64,000 nt of DNA from CAVXZE01 sp963766175 (lineage in GTDB: Bacteria > Myxococcota_A > UBA9160 > UBA6930): positions 1 through 64,000 of the forward strand of contig CAVXZE010000012.1 of NCBI GenBank assembly GCA_963766175.1, given 5' to 3'. The translations under genes were made by a program, and so were the position numbers. Under the pieces are notes generated by a model. The model was not told where the DNA came from. It worked only from the letters and a program-made list of their open reading frames with translations, and did not search any database. How positions within the stretch are numbered: the stretch's first letter is position 1; every line of letters starts with the position of its first letter. Positions 26,048 to 34,512 of the stretch are shown here, one piece after another.

Positions 26048-26529
26048 CCGCCTCTGCGCCCCCTCTCGCGGGACGCGCGCTGGAGGTCGCGGTCCTGCTC
26101 TCGACGGCGAATCGCCTCGCGCTTGTCGTAGCGCCGCTTTCCCCGGGCCACCGCCAGCTCGACCTTGGCGCGGCCATCCTTCCAGTACAAGGAGAGTGGG
26201 ATCAGCGTGAGGCCCCGCTCGGCCACCTTCGACCGAAGCCGGCGGATCTCCTGCCGGTGCAGCAGCAGCTTGCGCTCCCGGGCCGGGTCCGGATTCTCCC
26301 GACCGGCCTCCTGGTAGGGGCTGATGTGGAGATTCCGGAGAAACACCTCCCCCCCACGCAGGGTGGCGTAGGCGTCCGAGAGGTTGGCGCGGCCCGCCCG
26401 GAGTGATTTCACCTCGGGCCCGCGCAGCGCGATTCCGGCCTCGAGGGTATCGAGGATCTCGTACTCGTGTCGCGCGCGCCGATTCGAGGCGATAGGTCTG
26501 CGCTCTTCGCTTCCCCCCATTTCCGCCAC
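26044..26529 (-). CDS. smpB: SsrA-binding protein SmpB
   Basis: 161 residues from GTG 26529 (an ATG at 26520 is possible). The core is ASNRRARHEYEILDTLEAGI, ALRGPEVKSLRAGRANLSDA and the basic C-terminal tail KKRRYDKREAIRRRE type sequence, here GKRRYDKREAIRRREQDRD. It binds tmRNA and brings it to stalled ribosomes. Its RNA partner ssrA is 17 kb away in this window. Length is normal for the family. It is followed, with an overlap, by the metalloprotease gene. Confidence 0.96.
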   Translation of the reverse strand: MAEMGGSEERRPIASNRRARHEYEILDTLEAGIALRGPEVKSLRAGRANLSDAYATLRGGEVFLRNLHISPYQEAGRENPDPARERKLLLHRQEIRRLRSKVAERGLTLIPLSLYWKDGRAKVELAVARGKRRYDKREAIRRREQDRDLQRASRERGRRGG

Positions 26530-26556
26530 GTTAGCAGCCGAGGGGGACTCGAGCGC

Positions 26557-26907
26557 TCAGGGGCGTTGCCGGTTGGCCTCGTCGACGAAGACCCGAGTAC
26601 CCTCCCAGCCGCGCGCCTCTTCCTCGTTCATCTGGACGAAGCTGGAGATGATCACCACGTCCATCGGCTTGATCAGGTGCGCCGCCGCCCCGTTGATGCA
26701 GATCTCTCCAGAGCCGGCCTCGCCGCGGATCGCGTAGGTGGTGAGGCGATTCCCGTTGGTGCAGTCCCACACGTCCACCTGCTCGTAGGGGATCATGTCC
26801 GCCGCGTCCATCAGATCGGAGTCGATGGTGATGCTCCCCTCGTAGTCGATGTTCGCCTCGGTGACGGTTGCCCGGTGGATCTTGGACTTCAGCATGGTGC
26901 GAAGCAC
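26557..26907 (-). CDS. panD: Aspartate 1-decarboxylase PanD
   Basis: 116 residues. It converts aspartate to beta-alanine for pantothenate and CoA. Autocatalytic cleavage at G24-S25 (DYEGSITID) would generate the pyruvoyl cofactor. Y58-type and NGAAAHL sequences are also present. The start is taken as GTG 26907: it has AGGAGG 7 bases upstream and gives VLRTMLKSKIHR, which lines up with the usual N-terminus MIRTMLxxKLHR. The ATG at 26913 would sit almost on top of the ribosome site. It follows panC by 11 bases. Confidence 0.96.
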   Translation of the reverse strand: MLRTMLKSKIHRATVTEANIDYEGSITIDSDLMDAADMIPYEQVDVWDCTNGNRLTTYAIRGEAGSGEICINGAAAHLIKPMDVVIISSFVQMNEEEARGWEGTRVFVDEANRQRP

Positions 26908-26918
26908 TTCCATTCCTC

Positions 26919-27803
26919 CTAGGAATCTTGCCGCGGAAGCAGCACACGGTTGTCGATGAGCCGGACGTTCTGTCCGTCGCGACCCTCTCCCCGGGGAAAC
27001 CGGACGGCGAGGGCCAAGAGTGTGGGAGCGGCGAGGGTTTCGGGCGCCAGCTCCAGTGAATCGGGATCCCGGAGCTCCGCGTAGTCGAGATCGGCCTGCG
27101 GCGCCTTCCCGATCTCCCCGCGAACCAGGTGGAGCAGGGCGTCGCGACTCCGCTCGCCGGCGGCGACCGCGCCCTCCGCCGCCTCCAGCGCGCGCACCAG
27201 ACAGAGCGCCTGGGGACGGGTCGCGGCGTCGAGATAGGCGTTGCGGCTCGAGAGGGCCAGCCCATCGGACTCGCGCACCGTCGGAACTCCGACGATCTCC
27301 ACGTCGAATCCGAGGTCCAGCACCAGTCGGCGGATCAACGCCAGCTGCTGGAAATCCTTCTCCCCGAAGACGGCGAGATGGGGCTTGGCGGCGGTCAGGA
27401 GTTTGGTCACCACCGTCGCCACTCCACGAAAGTGGACGGGCCGCGAGCGACCGCAGAGGGGCTTCGCCAGCTCCGCCACGGTGACCCAGCTCTGGTAGCC
27501 GGGCGGGTAGACCGCCGCGTCGCCGGGCGCGAAGAGCACGTCGACTCCGTGAGACCGACACTCATCGGCGTCGCGCTCGAAGCTGCGCGGATAGGCGCCG
27601 AGGTCCTCGCTGGGTCCGAACTGGCTGGGGTTCACGAAGATCGAGACGCAGACGAAATCCGCCCGGCGACGTGCCTCCACCACCAGCGCCAGGTGCCCCG
27701 CGTGGAGCGCCCCCATGGTCGGCACCAGGGCGATGCGCCGGCCGGCGGCGCGCTCGGCATCGGCGAGCGCCTGGAGTTCGGGAATCTCGCGAACGATCCG
27801 CAT
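26919..27803 (-). CDS. panC: Pantothenate synthetase PanC
   Basis: 294 residues. It joins pantoate and beta-alanine using ATP. Nucleotidyltransferase motifs: PTMGALHAGHLALV (HIGH-type), VSIFVNPSQFGPSEDL, KPHLAVFGEKDFQQL and the late ESDGLALSSRNAYL. The length is near the family norm. It lies between panB and panD, all on the minus strand with 11-12 base gaps, forming a compact pantothenate operon. Confidence 0.97.
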   Translation of the reverse strand: MRIVREIPELQALADAERAAGRRIALVPTMGALHAGHLALVVEARRRADFVCVSIFVNPSQFGPSEDLGAYPRSFERDADECRSHGVDVLFAPGDAAVYPPGYQSWVTVAELAKPLCGRSRPVHFRGVATVVTKLLTAAKPHLAVFGEKDFQQLALIRRLVLDLGFDVEIVGVPTVRESDGLALSSRNAYLDAATRPQALCLVRALEAAEGAVAAGERSRDALLHLVRGEIGKAPQADLDYAELRDPDSLELAPETLAAPTLLALAVRFPRGEGRDGQNVRLIDNRVLLPRQDS

Positions 27804-27815
27804 GGGTCGAAGCGG

Positions 27816-28643
27816 CTACCGGTAGGAGTGCTCTTCGTCGGGGAACTTCCGGTTCGCCACCTCCTCGGCGAAGCTTCGCGCCGCCTGGGAGGCGAGGGAC
27901 CCTAGATTCGCGTACTGCTTGACGAAGCTGGGTGTCCAGTCATTCAGCCCGAGCAGATCGTGCATCACCAGCACCTGTCCGTCGCAGGCGGGACCGGCGC
28001 CGATGCCGATGGTCGGAATCGAGAGCGAAGCGGTGATCTCCCCGGCCAGGTCGGCCGGCACTCCCTCGAGCACGATGGAGAAGGCACCGGCGGCCTCCAC
28101 GGCGCGTGCGTCCTCGATCACCCTCTGGCGCGACGCCTCACCGCGACCCTGGACGCGGTACCCCCCCATCCGGTGGATCGCCTGGGGGGTCAGCCCGACG
28201 TGGCCCATCACCGGGATCTCGGCGGCGACGATGCGTTCGATGGTGGCGCTCATGGTCCTGCCCCCCTCGAGCTTCACCGAGTGGACGCCACCCTCCTTCA
28301 CCAGGCGGATCGCCGACCGCACAGCGTCTTCCGGGGACACCTGGTAGGAGCCAAAAGGCATGTCGCCGACGACCAGGGCTCGTGAGGCGCCCCGCACCAC
28401 CATCCGCGAGTGGTAGACGACCTCATCGAGGGTCACCGGAAGCGTGGTCTCCCTTCCCTGGACCACGTTGCCCATCGAATCTCCCACCAGGAGCACGTCG
28501 ATGCCGGCCTGGTCGAAGATGCGGGAGAAGGCAAAATCGTAGGCGGTCAGCATCGAGAAGGGCTCCCCGCGGCGCTTGCAGCGAGCCAGGGAACGGGCGG
28601 TGACGCGGTGTTCGCGCTTCGACGAAGCGGTGACGGTCGACAT
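27816..28643 (-). CDS. panB: 3-methyl-2-oxobutanoate hydroxymethyltransferase PanB
   Basis: 275 residues from the ATG at 28643, with GGGAGG 7 bases upstream. The longer open frame is not family-like. Motifs: FSMLTAYDFAFSRIFDQAGI, VLLVGDSMGNVVQGRETTLP, PVMGHVGLTPQAIHRMGGYR and PTIGIGAGPACDGQVLVMHD. It makes ketopantoate from ketoisovalerate and methylene-THF in a (beta/alpha)8 barrel, with a Mg2+ site. It begins the panBCD operon. A hairpin at 28690-28720 lies in its leader. Confidence 0.97.
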   Translation of the reverse strand: MSTVTASSKREHRVTARSLARCKRRGEPFSMLTAYDFAFSRIFDQAGIDVLLVGDSMGNVVQGRETTLPVTLDEVVYHSRMVVRGASRALVVGDMPFGSYQVSPEDAVRSAIRLVKEGGVHSVKLEGGRTMSATIERIVAAEIPVMGHVGLTPQAIHRMGGYRVQGRGEASRQRVIEDARAVEAAGAFSIVLEGVPADLAGEITASLSIPTIGIGAGPACDGQVLVMHDLLGLNDWTPSFVKQYANLGSLASQAARSFAEEVANRKFPDEEHSYR

Positions 28644-28963
28644 CCGGAAGCCTCCCGCTCCCGTGCGCCCCGTTTCCCGAAAACGACGACCGCGCCTGCC
28701 GGATTCCTCCGGAGGCGCGGCCGATCGCGAGGGCACCCCGACGAGGCCGAGGACACCACTCGATCCGCCATCTCCGCCCCCGTCTCGCTCCGCCGGGGCG
28801 GATACGAGCGTCCTTCGGGCAGTACTAGGCGATCGTCCTGTTTTCCGGGCTTCTGGCGCCCGGGAGATTTTGGAATCGATGAGGATCGCGCCCTGCGATA
28901 CCTCTCGCAGCACTAGAGGCTATCGGTTGGACGCAGTGTGTCAACGACAGCCGCACCCGTCCC
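28644..28963. other. Intergenic region upstream of panB
   Basis: About 320 bases between the 117-residue gene and panB. It holds the hairpin at 28690-28720 close to panB. The remainder is GC-rich with no convincing gene. A panB promoter must lie here if panB is not read from upstream, but no clear -35/-10 pair was found. Confidence 0.5.
28690..28720 (-). terminator. Strong GC-rich hairpin ahead of panB
   Basis: CCGCGCCT at 28690-28697 pairs with AGGCGCGG at 28713-28720. The inner CCGGA/TCCGG pairs around a TTCC loop, giving 13 base pairs with one bulge. On the minus strand it is followed by a short GTTTT near 28681. It could end transcription from the rsmA operon or act as a leader attenuator of panB. 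The T-run is too weak to be sure. Confidence 0.5.
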
Positions 28964-29317
28964 TCAGCCCTGTTTTCCCCTCGGGGAAGAGAGGCGTTCG
29001 CGGACCGCCGGAGGCAGATAGCGTCCCTCCAGCGCTTCGGGAGCGTGTGTGCGCACGGCCGTCGCCGCGGCCTCGATGCGGTCCTCGAGCGGCTCGTCCG
29101 AGGCCAATAGAAGCCAGGGAGCGCCCCGAATCCGGCAGATGCCACTGCGGGGGGGCAGATCGACCACCGCCCCGGAGCCGGGAATCACTCGCACCTGGAT
29201 CCCGGCCTCCTGTGCCAGCTCGACCAGGTAATCGAGAAGCGCAGGCCCCTCCACGCCGCGGCTACCGGCACCCGTCGAAACGCAAAGGTGCCCGGGGTTC
29301 GCGGCGCGACTCACCAC
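28964..29317 (-). CDS. Hypothetical protein downstream of rsmA
   Basis: 117 residues from GTG 29317, 6 bases after rsmA. The centre reads LDYLVELAQEAGIQVRVIPG, GAVVDLPPRSGICRIRGAPW and LLLASDEPLEDRIEAAATAV, ending PAVRERLSSPRGKQG. It looks like a small alpha/beta domain. The phrase ALEGRYLPPAVRERL recalls short proteins next to rsmA, but no family is claimed. Tight spacing in the tsaD-rsmA operon supports it being expressed. Confidence 0.6.
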   Translation of the reverse strand: MVSRAANPGHLCVSTGAGSRGVEGPALLDYLVELAQEAGIQVRVIPGSGAVVDLPPRSGICRIRGAPWLLLASDEPLEDRIEAAATAVRTHAPEALEGRYLPPAVRERLSSPRGKQG

Positions 29318-29323
29318 CCATCG

Positions 29324-30181
29324 CTAGACGGCCCCCGCCTTCGCGAGCGCCCGGGCGACTTCCAGCCACTGTTCCGGGGAGAGGCTCTGGGCACGGGCAC
29401 GACGATCGATGCCGTGGCTGGCCAGGGTCTCCGCGATCTTCTCGGGAGGGAGAGGACTCCCCGCCGCGGCAGCTCGAAGGGAGTTCACGATCGTCTTCCT
29501 TCGATGGGCGAACGCCGCCCGCACCACACCCTCGACCATCCGAAGCTCTTCCGCCGCGATTGAAATCTCACTTCGCGGCGTGAGGTGCAAGAAGGTCGAG
29601 GTCACACGCGGCACAGGGTAGAAGCATTGCGGGTGAAGATCGAGTCCGACCTTCACCGTGGACACCAGCTGGTGAAGCACGGTAAGAGAGCTGTATGCCC
29701 GAGCTCCCGGGGCTGCCAGAAGCCTTCCCGCTACCTCCTTCTGCACCATCACGGACCAGCTCACCAGTCGCTCCCTCCAGTCGAGCAGTCGCCGAAGCAG
29801 AGGAGAAGCGATCGCGTAGGGGAGATTGCCGACGATCCGCACCGGTCCGGTGACTTCGCCGATCAGACGATCGAGATCGAGTTCGAGCGCATCCCCGTGG
29901 ATCAGCTCCACGTTCGCGGGCAGGACGGCCTCGCTGCGCAGCGCGCGCACGATCCCCGCGTCGACCTCGATGGTGATCACCCGCCCGGCACGGGCCGCGA
30001 GGGCCCGGGTGAGGGTGCCTAGACCGGTGCCGATCTCGATGACTCGATCTCCCGGACCGACGGCGGCGATCCGGACGAGCTTCTCGGCCACGCGCTCGTC
30101 GTGGAGAAAGTTCTGGCCCCGATCGCGCCGGGCTGCCAGGCCGTGCGCCTCCAGGAAGGCGCGCACGTCGCCGGCCTTCAA
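29324..30181 (-). CDS. rsmA: 16S rRNA dimethyladenosine transferase RsmA (KsgA)
   Basis: 285 residues. It dimethylates two adjacent adenines near the 3' end of 16S rRNA. Motifs: GQNFLHDERVAEKLVRIA, the SAM loop VIEIGTGLGTLTRALA, VITIEVDAGIV and the catalytic NLPY (IVGNLPYAIASPLLRRL). A helical C-terminal domain follows. The start is TTG 30181, overlapping the tsaD stop (TTGA), since no other start suits the family N-terminus. It is translationally coupled to tsaD. Confidence 0.96.
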   Translation of the reverse strand: MKAGDVRAFLEAHGLAARRDRGQNFLHDERVAEKLVRIAAVGPGDRVIEIGTGLGTLTRALAARAGRVITIEVDAGIVRALRSEAVLPANVELIHGDALELDLDRLIGEVTGPVRIVGNLPYAIASPLLRRLLDWRERLVSWSVMVQKEVAGRLLAAPGARAYSSLTVLHQLVSTVKVGLDLHPQCFYPVPRVTSTFLHLTPRSEISIAAEELRMVEGVVRAAFAHRRKTIVNSLRAAAAGSPLPPEKIAETLASHGIDRRARAQSLSPEQWLEVARALAKAGAV

Positions 30182-31215
30182 GCCTCACCACCCCCGGCCC
30201 AGCGCCCTTCGGAAAGCGGCACGCGGGAGAAGCAGGTCAGCTCCAGGCCATCGCGCAGTCCCCGGCGCAGCAGGTGTGCTCCCGCCGACGCGATCATGAC
30301 CGCGTTGTCGGTGCAGAACTCGGGCGGCGGGAAGAAGACCCTGAACCCGTCCTTCTTGGCCGCGGCCGCGGTGTTGCGGCGCAGAAGCCGGTTGGCCGCC
30401 ACGCCCCCCACCACCGCCAGCCGACCGATTCCCTCTTGCCGGAGCGCTCGTCGCGCTCGCGAGATCAGCACGTCGGTGGCGGCCACCTCGAAGGAGGCCG
30501 CGATGTCGGCCACCGCGGTCGCGTCCAGGGGACGGCGGCTCTCCACCTCCAGCGCCACGGCGGTCTTGAGTCCGCTGTAGGAGAAATCGAAGCCGGGCTC
30601 CTCCTGCATGGGCCTGGGGAAGTCCACTGCCCTGGGGTCTCCCCGCTCGGCGGCCTCCGAGAGAGCCGCCCCGCCCGGATAGGGGAGCCCGAGCAGCTTC
30701 GCGACTTTGTCGAAGGCCTCACCCACGGCGTCGTCCCGAGTCTCCCCGAGCAGCGCCGGTGCAGCGCCCTCCTCGATCCGGTAGAGGGCGGTGTGCCCTC
30801 CCGAGACCACCAGCCCGATGTAGGGAGGCCGAAGCTCTTCCGCACAGAGCTCGGCGGCAGCCAGGTGGCCCGCCAGGTGATGCACCCCCACCACGGGGAT
30901 TCCCAGCCGATAGGCGAGGGCCTTGCCGAAGGAGAGACCCACCAGGAGGGATCCGAGTAGACCCGGCCCCGCCGTAACGGCGACCCCGGAGAGCTCCCGC
31001 TCGGAGACACCGCTCTGGCGCAGGGCGCTGGAGACCACCTGGGAGACCGCGCGCACGTGGTCGCGAGACGCGAGCTCGGGAACCACGCCGCCGTAGGGCT
31101 GATGAACCTGGACTTGTTCCTGCACCACGCTGGCGAGGATTTCGGTCCCCCGGCGAACCACCGCCGCAGCCATCTCGTCGCAGGAGCTCTCGATACCGAG
31201 AACGATCTCGGGCAC
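30178..31215 (-). CDS. tsaD: tRNA A37 threonylcarbamoyltransferase TsaD
   Basis: 345 residues from GTG 31215, chosen because VPEIVLGIESSCDE is the usual beginning; the longer frame is a shadow. ASKHA-fold motifs: GGVVPELASRDHV, AVTAGPGLLGSLLVGLSFGK, metal-binding HHLAGHL, LVVSGGHTALYRI and the ATP region VVGGVAANRLLR. It transfers threonylcarbamoyl to A37 of ANN-reading tRNAs with TsaB, TsaC and TsaE, none of which is in the window. It lies 11 bases after dksA. Confidence 0.97.
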   Translation of the reverse strand: MPEIVLGIESSCDEMAAAVVRRGTEILASVVQEQVQVHQPYGGVVPELASRDHVRAVSQVVSSALRQSGVSERELSGVAVTAGPGLLGSLLVGLSFGKALAYRLGIPVVGVHHLAGHLAAAELCAEELRPPYIGLVVSGGHTALYRIEEGAAPALLGETRDDAVGEAFDKVAKLLGLPYPGGAALSEAAERGDPRAVDFPRPMQEEPGFDFSYSGLKTAVALEVESRRPLDATAVADIAASFEVAATDVLISRARRALRQEGIGRLAVVGGVAANRLLRRNTAAAAKKDGFRVFFPPPEFCTDNAVMIASAGAHLLRRGLRDGLELTCFSRVPLSEGRWAGGGEA

Positions 31216-31226
31216 CGCGTAACGGC

Positions 31227-31589
31227 TCAGCCGAGGTTCCGTTCGATCTTTTCCTGCTCGCCCTTGCAGTCGATGCAGAGCTCCGCGACCGGGCGCGCCT
31301 CGAGCCGCTTCAGGCCGATCTCCTCGCCGCAGTTCTGGCACTCGCCGTAGACTCCTTGCTCGATCTTCGCGAGCGCGTCCTCGATCTTCGTGAGAAGACC
31401 GCGCTCGCGTTCACGGAGGCGGCCCATGAAAGCGAGGTTCACCTCGGAGGAGGCCGTGTCGATCTCGTCCGGAAAGTCATCCGGGTCGAGATGGATGTCG
31501 CCCGTCATGGCCTTCTTGGCGTTTCCCACCAACTGGTCACGCTGGGCGTTGAGAAGCTTTCGAAACTTTTCCAGATCTCGTTTTCTCAA
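31227..31589 (-). CDS. dksA: DksA/TraR-family transcription factor
   Basis: 120 residues. A coiled coil carries the acidic tip DEIDTA (DxxDxA, residues ~43-48), as in DksA. The C4 zinc finger is CQNCGEEI then CIDCK. It binds the RNA polymerase secondary channel and modulates ribosomal and stress promoters together with ppGpp. Slightly shorter than E. coli DksA, lacking part of its N-terminal region, but the key residues are kept. It is 51 bases downstream of cpoB and may be read with the Tol genes. Confidence 0.93.
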   Translation of the reverse strand: MRKRDLEKFRKLLNAQRDQLVGNAKKAMTGDIHLDPDDFPDEIDTASSEVNLAFMGRLRERERGLLTKIEDALAKIEQGVYGECQNCGEEIGLKRLEARPVAELCIDCKGEQEKIERNLG

Positions 31590-31640
31590 GATCTTCCCTT
31601 GTTCGGACTCTGGCTTTGAACCGCCCTCGGCCGGGTTCCG

Positions 31641-32402
31641 TCAATCCGGTCCGAGCAACTCGAGCTGTCGCCGGGCCTGCTCCGCCCGCTCCGAGTTGGG
31701 ATACTCGTTGATCACCCGCTCGAACGCCTTTCGCGCGGCCTTTCCGTAACGCGGTCCCAGGCGGAGAAGCGCTTCGCCCTGGCGATACAGCGCCTCGGGC
31801 GCCTTTCCACTGGTGGGATAGCGACCGGCCACGTCGTCGAAGCGCAGTATCGCGGTCTGGTAGTCCCCCTGCTTGAAGTAGCAGTCCGCCATCCAGTAGG
31901 CGGCATCATCTGCGTACTCCGAGGACGGATAAGTTTGCAGGAACTCCCGGAACTGGTCAATACACGCGCCGTAATCATCGGTCCGCCAGGTATTGTAGGC
32001 CTCCCGATAGGCGCGGAGTTCCACCGATGCACTCTGCGGGGCGTCCTGCGCTTCCCCCGGGGCCGCGTACGGATCGGCGGCGCCCACGGAGCCCTCGGCG
32101 GCGGCGGGCGCTCCGGGCTGGGACGCGTCGAGGCGGGCGGCCCTCGCCTCTTCTACGGCCACCCGGCTCTGATGCTCGGTCACTTCGAGGCGCCCCTCCA
32201 GCTGGGCGATCGCGTCGCGCAGCTCTTCGACCTCGGCGGCGAGATCCGCGACCCGGGCTCCGGCGGCCCCTCCGCCTCCGGAGCGCCGCATCTTGTTGAC
32301 CTCGTACTCGAGCTTCCGGAACTCGGCGACGGTGACGCATCCCGCCAGCCAGGGGAGCAGCAACAACGCGGCTCCCAGGGTCACGCTTCTGGTTCGCAAC
32401 AT
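31641..32402 (-). CDS. cpoB: Tol system coordinator lipoprotein/TPR protein CpoB (YbgF)
   Basis: 253 residues from the ATG at 32402. The lipobox is WLAGC at ~18-22. A coiled-coil trimerisation region (EVEELRDAIAQLEGRLEVTE) is followed by TPR repeats (AYNTWRTDDYGACIDQFREF, SEYADDAAYWMADCYFKQGD, YPTSGKAPEALYRQGEALLR). CpoB links peptidoglycan synthesis with outer-membrane constriction. E. coli CpoB is soluble; here a lipid anchor is likely. AAGGAG lies very close to the ATG, so the adjacent TTG could also serve. It directly follows tolB, with no pal gene between them. Confidence 0.9.
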   Translation of the reverse strand: MLRTRSVTLGAALLLLPWLAGCVTVAEFRKLEYEVNKMRRSGGGGAAGARVADLAAEVEELRDAIAQLEGRLEVTEHQSRVAVEEARAARLDASQPGAPAAAEGSVGAADPYAAPGEAQDAPQSASVELRAYREAYNTWRTDDYGACIDQFREFLQTYPSSEYADDAAYWMADCYFKQGDYQTAILRFDDVAGRYPTSGKAPEALYRQGEALLRLGPRYGKAARKAFERVINEYPNSERAEQARRQLELLGPD

Positions 32403-32416
32403 ACTCCTTCCCCCCG

Positions 32417-33745
32417 CTATCGCCGGTACGGTCCCCACGCCGGATTCGTGTTGTCGCCTCCACCCTGGGTGATGCGACGCAGATTCTCGCCATTCAGATC
32501 GATCTGATAGATGTCGGCGCTCCCGCGCCGCGTCGACGCGAACGCGATCTTTCGGCTGTTCGGAGCCCAGGTCGGGTGCTCGTCGCTGCGCGGATGTGTC
32601 ACCAGCGGAAAGTTCTCCCCTCCATTGGGATCGATCAGCCAGATGTCGAACTGGCTGCCCACCCGGCTCTCGTAGGCGATCCAGCGGCCGTCCGGCGACC
32701 AGGCCGGCGCCGTGTTGTAGGAACCGTTGAAGGTGAGTCGTCGCACGTCGCTCCCGTCCCGGTCCATCACGTAGACCTGGGGCGTCCCGGCCCGGTCGGA
32801 GACGAAGGCGATGCGCTTTCCGTCCGGCGACCAGGTCGGCGAGATGTCGATGGCCCGGTTGCGGGTGAGCCGGCGCATCCCCCCCCCGTTGGTTCCCACG
32901 GTGAGGATCTCGGTGGCTCCGTCGAGACTCATCACCAGAGCCAGGTGTTCGCCGGAGGGTGAGAACACACCTCGGTAGAGAGCCGCACCGGAGTCGAGAC
33001 TGCGAAGGATGCGGCCGGGAGACTTCCGGCCGCGCGTCAGCATGAAGAGGTGCGGCCGGTTCCGGTAACGGTAGGAGGTGTAGATGATCTCCTGTCCGTT
33101 TGCGGACCAGGAGGGGAAGGAGTTGATCGAGCCGTTGCTCGTCGCGGAGCGAAGGGCGCTGCCGTCCGCGTTCATTACAAAGACTTCCTTGCTGCCCGAC
33201 CGGTTGGAGATGAAGGCGATCTCCGTGTCCGACACCCCGGGATCGCCGGTGAAGAGGCTCACGATGTCGTCGGCGATGGCGCTTCCCATCCGACCCGCGT
33301 CGTGCCGCGCCCCGGTGTAACGCTTGCGCACCATTCGCAGACAGCCGCGGGATACGTCGAGCACGCGGAACTCGATCTGCGCCTCGCCGCCGACCACCTG
33401 GACCGCGCCCTGGACCAGGGCGTCGGTGCCGATCTGGCGCCAGTTGGGGCAGACCACCGGTGGGCCGCCGTCCAAGGGAGGGCTGAACACCGGCCCGAGA
33501 AAAGCCTTGGGGTCGATCACGGTAAAGAGGCCCGAGAACTCCAGCCCCGTGCGGATTCGCGCGCCGATCTCCACCGCCAGCTCGTCTGCGCCGAACTCCA
33601 TGGGCGCCTGGAACTGCTGGATGGCGGCGCGATAGGTCTTCTCGCTGGGATCGGTGATCACGATGGGCGGAGGATCCGCCGCTCGCGCTGCCGCAGAGGC
33701 GAGGCAGATCGCCAGGACCAGGGCGCCGGTGAGACAGCGGCTCAT
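32417..33745 (-). CDS. tolB: Tol-Pal system beta-propeller protein TolB
   Basis: 442 residues from the ATG at 33745, sharing a base with the tolA stop. A signal peptide (ending AAARA) is followed by the TolB N-terminal domain (AIQQFQAPMEFGADELAVEI) and a six-bladed propeller with repeated SPTWSPDGKRIAFVSDR-like blades. It is periplasmic and normally contacts Pal. The next gene in most genomes is pal, but here it is cpoB 14 bases on. All domain parts are present. Confidence 0.96.
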   Translation of the reverse strand: MSRCLTGALVLAICLASAAARAADPPPIVITDPSEKTYRAAIQQFQAPMEFGADELAVEIGARIRTGLEFSGLFTVIDPKAFLGPVFSPPLDGGPPVVCPNWRQIGTDALVQGAVQVVGGEAQIEFRVLDVSRGCLRMVRKRYTGARHDAGRMGSAIADDIVSLFTGDPGVSDTEIAFISNRSGSKEVFVMNADGSALRSATSNGSINSFPSWSANGQEIIYTSYRYRNRPHLFMLTRGRKSPGRILRSLDSGAALYRGVFSPSGEHLALVMSLDGATEILTVGTNGGGMRRLTRNRAIDISPTWSPDGKRIAFVSDRAGTPQVYVMDRDGSDVRRLTFNGSYNTAPAWSPDGRWIAYESRVGSQFDIWLIDPNGGENFPLVTHPRSDEHPTWAPNSRKIAFASTRRGSADIYQIDLNGENLRRITQGGGDNTNPAWGPYRR

Positions 33746-34488
33746 CAGAGCACGTCTTCCGGCCGGAATACGAACAGCCACTCGTCAGCCTCCGGAGGCG
33801 GGGGTAAGGGACTTGCCTTCTTGATGGCGCGCTCGACGCTCTCGTCGAACCAGGGGTTGCCGGACCGGCGCACCACTCGGGTGCCGAGCACCTGCCCGCC
33901 GGCGCTCAGCCGAACCCGGATCTCCGTGGTCAGGGACTGGGTGCGAAAGCCCGGCGCCAGCACCCATGCCCGGGTCACGTGAACCTTGGCGCGGCGCATC
34001 CAGGCCATGACCTCGGGACCGACCGGGATCCCCCGTCCAGCGCCCGGGAGCCCGCTGCCCGCGTCGGCCACCACGGCGGGGCCCTTGACCTCCCCCGCCT
34101 CCTTCCGGAGCTGCGCCATGACATCGTCGTAATCCACCTGCGGCTCGGCAGCCGGCTCGGGCTTCGGCGCCGGCTTGGGCTTTGCCACCGGCTTGGGCTT
34201 TGCCACCGGCTTGGGCTCGGGCGCCTTGCGGGGCTGCGCGGGGAGCACGGTCTTCTTGGGCTTGGGCGGCTTGGGCTTGGCAGCCGGCTGGGCGGGCGCT
34301 GCCTTCGCCGCCGCCGGGGCCGCAGCCACCAGGTCCACCCGTACCACAGCGGGAAGAGCCGTCCCCGCCGGTCGCGGCGAGAAGGTAAAGACCAGGAGCA
34401 GAGCCAGGTGGGCGATGCCCGAGTAGGCCAGCAGCCGGCGAAACTCCCGCCGTCGCGCATCCTCGATACTGCTCACGAAGCCCATCAC
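33745..34488 (-). CDS. tolA: TolA/TonB-like energy-transducing protein
   Basis: 247 residues. One membrane helix (LLAYSGIAHLALLLVFTFS, ~19-37), a Pro/Lys/Ala-rich arm at ~60-115 with repeated PKPVAK units, and a C-terminal TonB-type domain (TTEIRVRLSAGGQVLGTRVV, then GNPWFDESVERAIKKASPLP). Placement between tolR and tolB makes TolA the best name, although the C-terminal domain is of the TonB kind. It carries proton-motive energy from TolQR to the outer membrane. It overlaps tolB by one base. Confidence 0.9.
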   Translation of the reverse strand: MMGFVSSIEDARRREFRRLLAYSGIAHLALLLVFTFSPRPAGTALPAVVRVDLVAAAPAAAKAAPAQPAAKPKPPKPKKTVLPAQPRKAPEPKPVAKPKPVAKPKPAPKPEPAAEPQVDYDDVMAQLRKEAGEVKGPAVVADAGSGLPGAGRGIPVGPEVMAWMRRAKVHVTRAWVLAPGFRTQSLTTEIRVRLSAGGQVLGTRVVRRSGNPWFDESVERAIKKASPLPPPPEADEWLFVFRPEDVL

Positions 34489-34512
34489 GCCTGATTCTTA
34501 GACTCCAACCGT

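Noticed and set aside
26557..27561. 334-codon frame that extends panD far upstream
   Set aside because: The added part lies over panC in another frame and is Arg/Pro-rich. The panD start at GTG 26907 with its ribosome site matches the family.
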